Origin: Sphingomonadaceae bacterium
Lineage (GTDB): Bacteria; Pseudomonadota; Alphaproteobacteria; Sphingomonadales; Sphingomonadaceae
Direction of reading: 5' to 3'
Length of the DNA: 26,490 nucleotides
NCBI GenBank assembly: GCA_009923795.1
Contig: RFSU01000007.1
Coordinates: 1 to 26,490, forward strand
Within the stretch, counting starts at the first letter, position 1. Each line of letters starts with the position of its first letter. This document shows, one piece after another, positions 24,245 to 26,490 of the stretch. The notes beneath the pieces were generated by a model. The model did not search any database and had not been told where the DNA came from. It saw nothing but the letters and a program-made list of their open reading frames with translations. The translations under genes were made by a program, and so were the position numbers.

Positions 24245-24866
24245 GGGGAAGGCCTCCTTCAAATTTCTCAGCTATCCAGTGGCGCGCCGTTGCCCAATCG
24301 TCAATGCGCGCATGCGCCGTTGGGTGCGCAATGATGCGCGGCGCGAGGCGCGGCTCCCCCACCATATGCAACCGCCAGACATCGGGCACATGTTCTGCAA
24401 CCGATGCGTGATTATGCCCAAGGTCATCAACGAACACAGTGACGGTCGGATTAAAATCGGCGATAATCTGTTTCAGCAGCGGCCCCTTGCCCCCCTGATT
24501 GGTGAAGACCGGAAACTCCACCCCGACGGCACGCAGTTGGTCAATCCGGCCATCCCGCTCATGATCGTGCAAGTTGGTGAGGACGACAACATCCGCCTGC
24601 TCGGCCAGCGCCTGAACCGATTCAATCGCCCCGTCAATCGGATACTGGCGATGCATTTCCGTCGCAAAAAAGCCGCGCAGCAGGGGCCAAATTTCTTCAT
24701 GGCCCAGGGCAATACCCGATACTTTGTGGCGCAGGGCGTTGACGAAATCCCCGCTGTCGAGGTCGAAATGCACATGGTGCGCCTCATCCACCCATTGGGC
24801 AAAGGGCACCACCATGTGGAGGAGAACCTCATCACAATCAGTCACCAAAAGTGGTCTGCGGCTCAT
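24234..24866 (-). CDS. HAD superfamily hydrolase
   Basis: A 210-residue HAD phosphohydrolase. Motif I is LVTDCDEVLLH with D10 and D12, motif II VVLTN with Thr, and motif IV VFVDDLGHN with paired Asp; a Lys in QGGKGPL fits motif III. A helical cap-like segment follows motif I. The substrate is unknown. The start is the ATG at 24866, overlapping the DUF3572 stop (ATGA), with GGGAG about 10 bp upstream; a TTG six bases earlier is in frame. It overlaps RidA downstream, so three proteins are produced from interlocked frames. Confidence 0.87.
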   Translation of the reverse strand: MSRRPLLVTDCDEVLLHMVVPFAQWVDEAHHVHFDLDSGDFVNALRHKVSGIALGHEEIWPLLRGFFATEMHRQYPIDGAIESVQALAEQADVVVLTNLHDHERDGRIDQLRAVGVEFPVFTNQGGKGPLLKQIIADFNPTVTVFVDDLGHNHASVAEHVPDVWRLHMVGEPRLAPRIIAHPTAHARIDDWATARHWIAEKFEGGLPHGQ

Positions 24867-25135
24867 GCCCAATTCTCCCTAGGCGGTGGTAACAAGAGTG
24901 TCGGCGATACGCCAATAGCCTCGGCACAGGCCAATAAATCTGGCTGATGCCCCTCTAAAAACATCCGGACCGCATCATGCACGCCCGCCTCTGCCAATCG
25001 CGCGCGCAAATCATCCGGGGAAAAACCAGTCAAAGCCAGAAACCGCTCTGCCCGCCGATCATCGGATAAGATCCAGCCAAGGGCGGCAATGGCCGCAGTT
25101 GTGACGTCGAGTTCATTTGTGGGGCCTAGGGCCAT
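24863..25135 (-). CDS. DUF3572 domain-containing protein
   Basis: A 90-residue, mainly helical protein with AALGWILSDDRRAERFLALTGFSPDDLRARL (landmarks AALGWILSD and FLALTGFSP) and EGHQPDLLACAEAIGV, the conserved DUF3572 pattern found almost only in Alphaproteobacteria. No function is known. It leads the minus-strand run and is divergent from divK, with only 36 bp between the two start codons. I see no DNA-binding motif. Confidence 0.83.
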   Translation of the reverse strand: MALGPTNELDVTTAAIAALGWILSDDRRAERFLALTGFSPDDLRARLAEAGVHDAVRMFLEGHQPDLLACAEAIGVSPTLLLPPPRENWA

Positions 25136-25171
25136 AAGCTATCACGATCCGAAATAATGCGAGGTCTTGCG

Positions 25172-25552
25172 GTGGCAAAAAGGGTGCTTGTTGTCGAGGA
25201 CAACGAACTCAACCTCAAACTCTTTTGTGATTTGCTGAAAGCCAATGGCTTTTTGGTCGATCCGGTACGCGATGCGCGACTGGCGCTTGACCATGCACGC
25301 AGCATGACTCCCGATTTGATTGTTCTGGATATTCACATGCCGCATATCAGCGGCTTAGATCTCATCCATTTGTTCAAGAACGATGACATGCTCAAGCGCA
25401 TCCCCATCATGGCCGTCACGGCCTATGCCGCCAAAGCAGAAGAAGACCGCATCCGCCAAGCGGGTGCAGACGCCTTTGTGTCAAAGCCCATCATCCTCCA
25501 TGCCTTTATGCAAAGCATTGAAGATACGATGGGCATGACGGCACCGCTGTAA
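25172..25552 (+). CDS. divK: Single-domain response regulator, DivK-like
   Basis: A 126-residue stand-alone receiver domain: acidic pocket E9-D10 in VLVVEDNELNLKLF, phosphoacceptor D53 in IVLDIHMP (the same number as Caulobacter DivK), T83 and K105 in VSKPI. There is no output domain. In Caulobacter DivK is phosphorylated by DivJ and PleC and controls CckA via DivL. The start is the GTG at 25172, with GAGG 7 bp upstream, giving MAKRVLVVEDNE; an ATG at 25157 is in frame but that ribosome site lies within it. PleD, its usual neighbour in Caulobacter, is absent. The stop lies inside a hairpin. Confidence 0.9.
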   Translation: MAKRVLVVEDNELNLKLFCDLLKANGFLVDPVRDARLALDHARSMTPDLIVLDIHMPHISGLDLIHLFKNDDMLKRIPIMAVTAYAAKAEEDRIRQAGADAFVSKPIILHAFMQSIEDTMGMTAPL

Positions 25553-25560
25553 AGCGGTGC
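25541..25560. terminator. Perfect 8-bp hairpin between the convergent divK and rpmG ends
   Basis: GCACCGCT (25541-25548) and AGCGGTGC (25553-25560) pair perfectly around a GTAA loop that contains part of the divK TAA stop. It is 6 bp from the rpmG stop, so it could end both transcripts. There is no U-run on either side, so it may act with Rho or as a 3' stabiliser. Confidence 0.55.
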
Positions 25561-25566
25561 GACCAA

Positions 25567-25734
25567 TTACTTGATTTTTGCTTCCTTGAAATCGACATGC
25601 TTGCGCACGACGGGATCATATTTGCGGAAGGACAGCTTTTCGGTCTGGGTCCGGGGGTTCTTCTTCGTAACGTAGAAGAAGCCCGTATCGGCCGAGCTCA
25701 CGAGCTTGATTTTGACAGTGGTCGGCTTGGCCAT
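25567..25734 (-). CDS. rpmG: 50S ribosomal protein L33
   Basis: A 55-residue basic protein, MAKPTTVKIKLVSSADTGFF onward, with YVTKKNPRTQTEKLS and a C-terminal HVDFKEAKIK. This is the cysteine-free (zinc-independent) form of L33, lacking both CXXC pairs, as usual for Proteobacteria with a single copy. The ATG at 25734 fits the family exactly; a longer in-frame TTG start would be spurious. Confidence 0.95.
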   Translation of the reverse strand: MAKPTTVKIKLVSSADTGFFYVTKKNPRTQTEKLSFRKYDPVVRKHVDFKEAKIK

Positions 25735-25795
25735 GGCCCAGTAGACTTTCGTAACTGTTGAAGACGGAATCGCGCGCAAGCGCGGTAAGGGGCGG

Positions 25796-25824
25796 CCAAT
25801 GAGGGAGGATGCCGCTTTTGTCAA
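25796..25824 (-). promoter_or_regulatory. Putative rpmG promoter
   Basis: On the minus strand a perfect -35 box TTGACA (25824-25819) is followed after 17 bp by a poor -10 candidate (CATTGG, 25801-25796). This would leave a leader of about 55 nt. A strong -35 with a weak -10 is common in alphaproteobacterial promoters. Confidence 0.4.
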
Positions 25825-25981
25825 GCAGGACGCAGCCCCTTATCACCCAAGACCTTTGTTTCAGCCTTCAAAGCTATCATTTCGCGGCATCAGATCAGCC
25901 GGCAAGCATTTTCCGGCCTGTGCTTCTTCGTCCTCAAGCTCATCATGGGAAAGCATCTGCGCGCCGCTGCGTAGTGCATAG

Positions 25982-26018
25982 AAAAAGGGCGGCGCCCGCG
26001 AAGGCACCGCCCCTTTTT
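25982..26018 (-). terminator. Strong intrinsic terminator of the cold-shock gene (potentially bidirectional)
   Basis: Arms GGGCGGCGCC (25987-25996) and GGCACCGCCC (26003-26012) pair with a single mismatch around a 6-nt loop. The stem is flanked by A5 on the left and T5 on the right, so either strand ends in a U-run. It is 23 bp past the cold-shock stop at 26041 on the minus strand. Confidence 0.88.
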
Positions 26019-26040
26019 CTGCTGGTCTGCAACGCCCAGT

Positions 26041-26490
26041 CTAGTCAGACTGAGAGAGGTTCACGGCCGAGTTCTTGCCGCGATTGTCGACTTCAACGTC
26101 GAACTTCACGCGATCCCCTTCGTTCAGCGTGCCCATTCCGGCGCGCTCAACAGCTGAGATATGAACAAATGCGTCTGGCTGACCATCGTCGCGCTGGATA
26201 AAGCCAAAGCCCTTCATGGAATTGAAGAACTTCACCGTACCCGACGCGCTTTCGCCGGTCAGTGTCCGCTGAACGCGGGCAGGACGGTCACCAAAGCCGC
26301 CACCGCCGCCGCGGCTTTCGCCGCCGAACCGGTCTTGACGCGGTGCGCGCTCTTCCACTGGCAGGGGATCACCCTCAATGACGAGATCCGTGGCGGAAAT
26401 CTTTCCGCCCCGATCAACCAATGTATAGCCAAGTGGCTGACCTTCAGCGAGGCCAGCAAGGCCTGCCTGCTCAACCGAGCTGATGTGCAC
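26041..26490 (-). CDS. Two-domain cold-shock protein, 3' part (partial at the right edge)
   Basis: The frame runs to the last base, so the N-terminus is outside; the GTG at the edge is an internal Val of VHISSVEQAG (RNP2 of the first domain). Visible are the second half of cold-shock domain 1 (1-40), a Gly/Arg-rich linker with GESRGGGGGFGDRP (57-70), and a complete domain 2 (82-149) with RNP1 KGFGFI and RNP2 VHISAVERAG. Tandem-CSD proteins of this form are common in Alphaproteobacteria and bind RNA or single-stranded DNA. Cold induction cannot be judged because the 5' UTR is not included. Confidence 0.92.
   Translation of the reverse strand: MHISSVEQAGLAGLAEGQPLGYTLVDRGGKISATDLVIEGDPLPVEERAPRQDRFGGESRGGGGGFGDRPARVQRTLTGESASGTVKFFNSMKGFGFIQRDDGQPDAFVHISAVERAGMGTLNEGDRVKFDVEVDNRGKNSAVNLSQSD

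Larger units (their letters stand above)
25735..26040. other. Intergenic region between rpmG and the cold-shock gene
   Basis: This 306-bp stretch is the only long gap in the window. Reading from the right it holds the cold-shock gene terminator (25982-26018), a short acidic open frame of 31 codons on the minus strand (25861-25956) with no ribosome site, and the putative rpmG promoter. The plus-strand frames here, including the Ser-rich one from 25799, have no recognisable domain and cross the terminator or the cold-shock gene, so I do not call them. Confidence 0.6.

Noticed and set aside
25799..26201. Plus-strand open frames between rpmG and the cold-shock gene
   Set aside because: They cross the cold-shock terminator or run antisense to the cold-shock gene, with Ser/Arg-rich composition and no domain.

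Overview
The window looks like a compact chromosomal segment of an alphaproteobacterium, most likely a sphingomonad (Sphingomonadales). The pointers are a C40 carotenoid operon (crtI, crtB), a PgmG-type phosphomannomutase/phosphoglucomutase, a MipZ-type ParA ATPase, a DivK-type response regulator, a DUF3572 protein, a cysteine-free L33 and a two-domain cold-shock protein. GC is about 60% by eye, and genes abut or overlap almost everywhere. I saw no rRNA, tRNA, CRISPR array, insertion sequence or prophage. All assignments are from reading the sequence; no database search was run.

Layout. (1) 1-3623, plus strand: isoprenoid/carotenoid block crtI (5'-truncated by the window) - LOG-like phosphoribohydrolase - crtB - ispG. 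The first ~100 bp do not read as CrtI and suggest a chimeric junction. (2) 3627-4790, plus: a vapBC toxin-antitoxin module with a 13-bp inverted-repeat operator built over its promoter, followed by a GNAT acetyltransferase whose start overlaps the vapC stop. (3) 4791-7096, minus: SMP-30-like protein - VIT/CCC1 transporter - glutathione S-transferase. (4) 7193-11316, plus: TIGR02466-type 2OG-Fe(II) oxygenase - succinate-semialdehyde-type dehydrogenase - DUF454 membrane protein - acetolactate-synthase-like TPP enzyme. (5) 11313-15651: NUDIX hydrolase (minus), DUF4126 membrane protein (plus), dnaN (minus), histidine phosphatase (plus), secreted double aspartyl protease (minus). (6) 15705-20481: Lhr-type DEXH helicase (minus), SAM methyltransferase (plus), PMM/PGM (minus). 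(7) 20573-22561: mipZ translationally coupled to a membrane-anchored J-domain protein (minus), divergent from panC (plus). (8) 22571-25135, minus: DUF3572 - HAD hydrolase - RidA - FemAB-like GNAT, tightly overlapping. (9) 25172-26490: divK (plus), rpmG (minus), and the 3' part of a two-domain cold-shock gene (minus, running off the right edge) with a strong terminator.

Most of the window is ordinary housekeeping. The points most worth a second look are the apparent chimera at the left edge, the vapBC-GNAT cassette with its nested promoter/operator, the pairing of an ALS-like TPP enzyme with a succinate-semialdehyde-type dehydrogenase (a possible 2-oxoglutarate decarboxylase bypass), and the coupling of MipZ to a J-domain protein.
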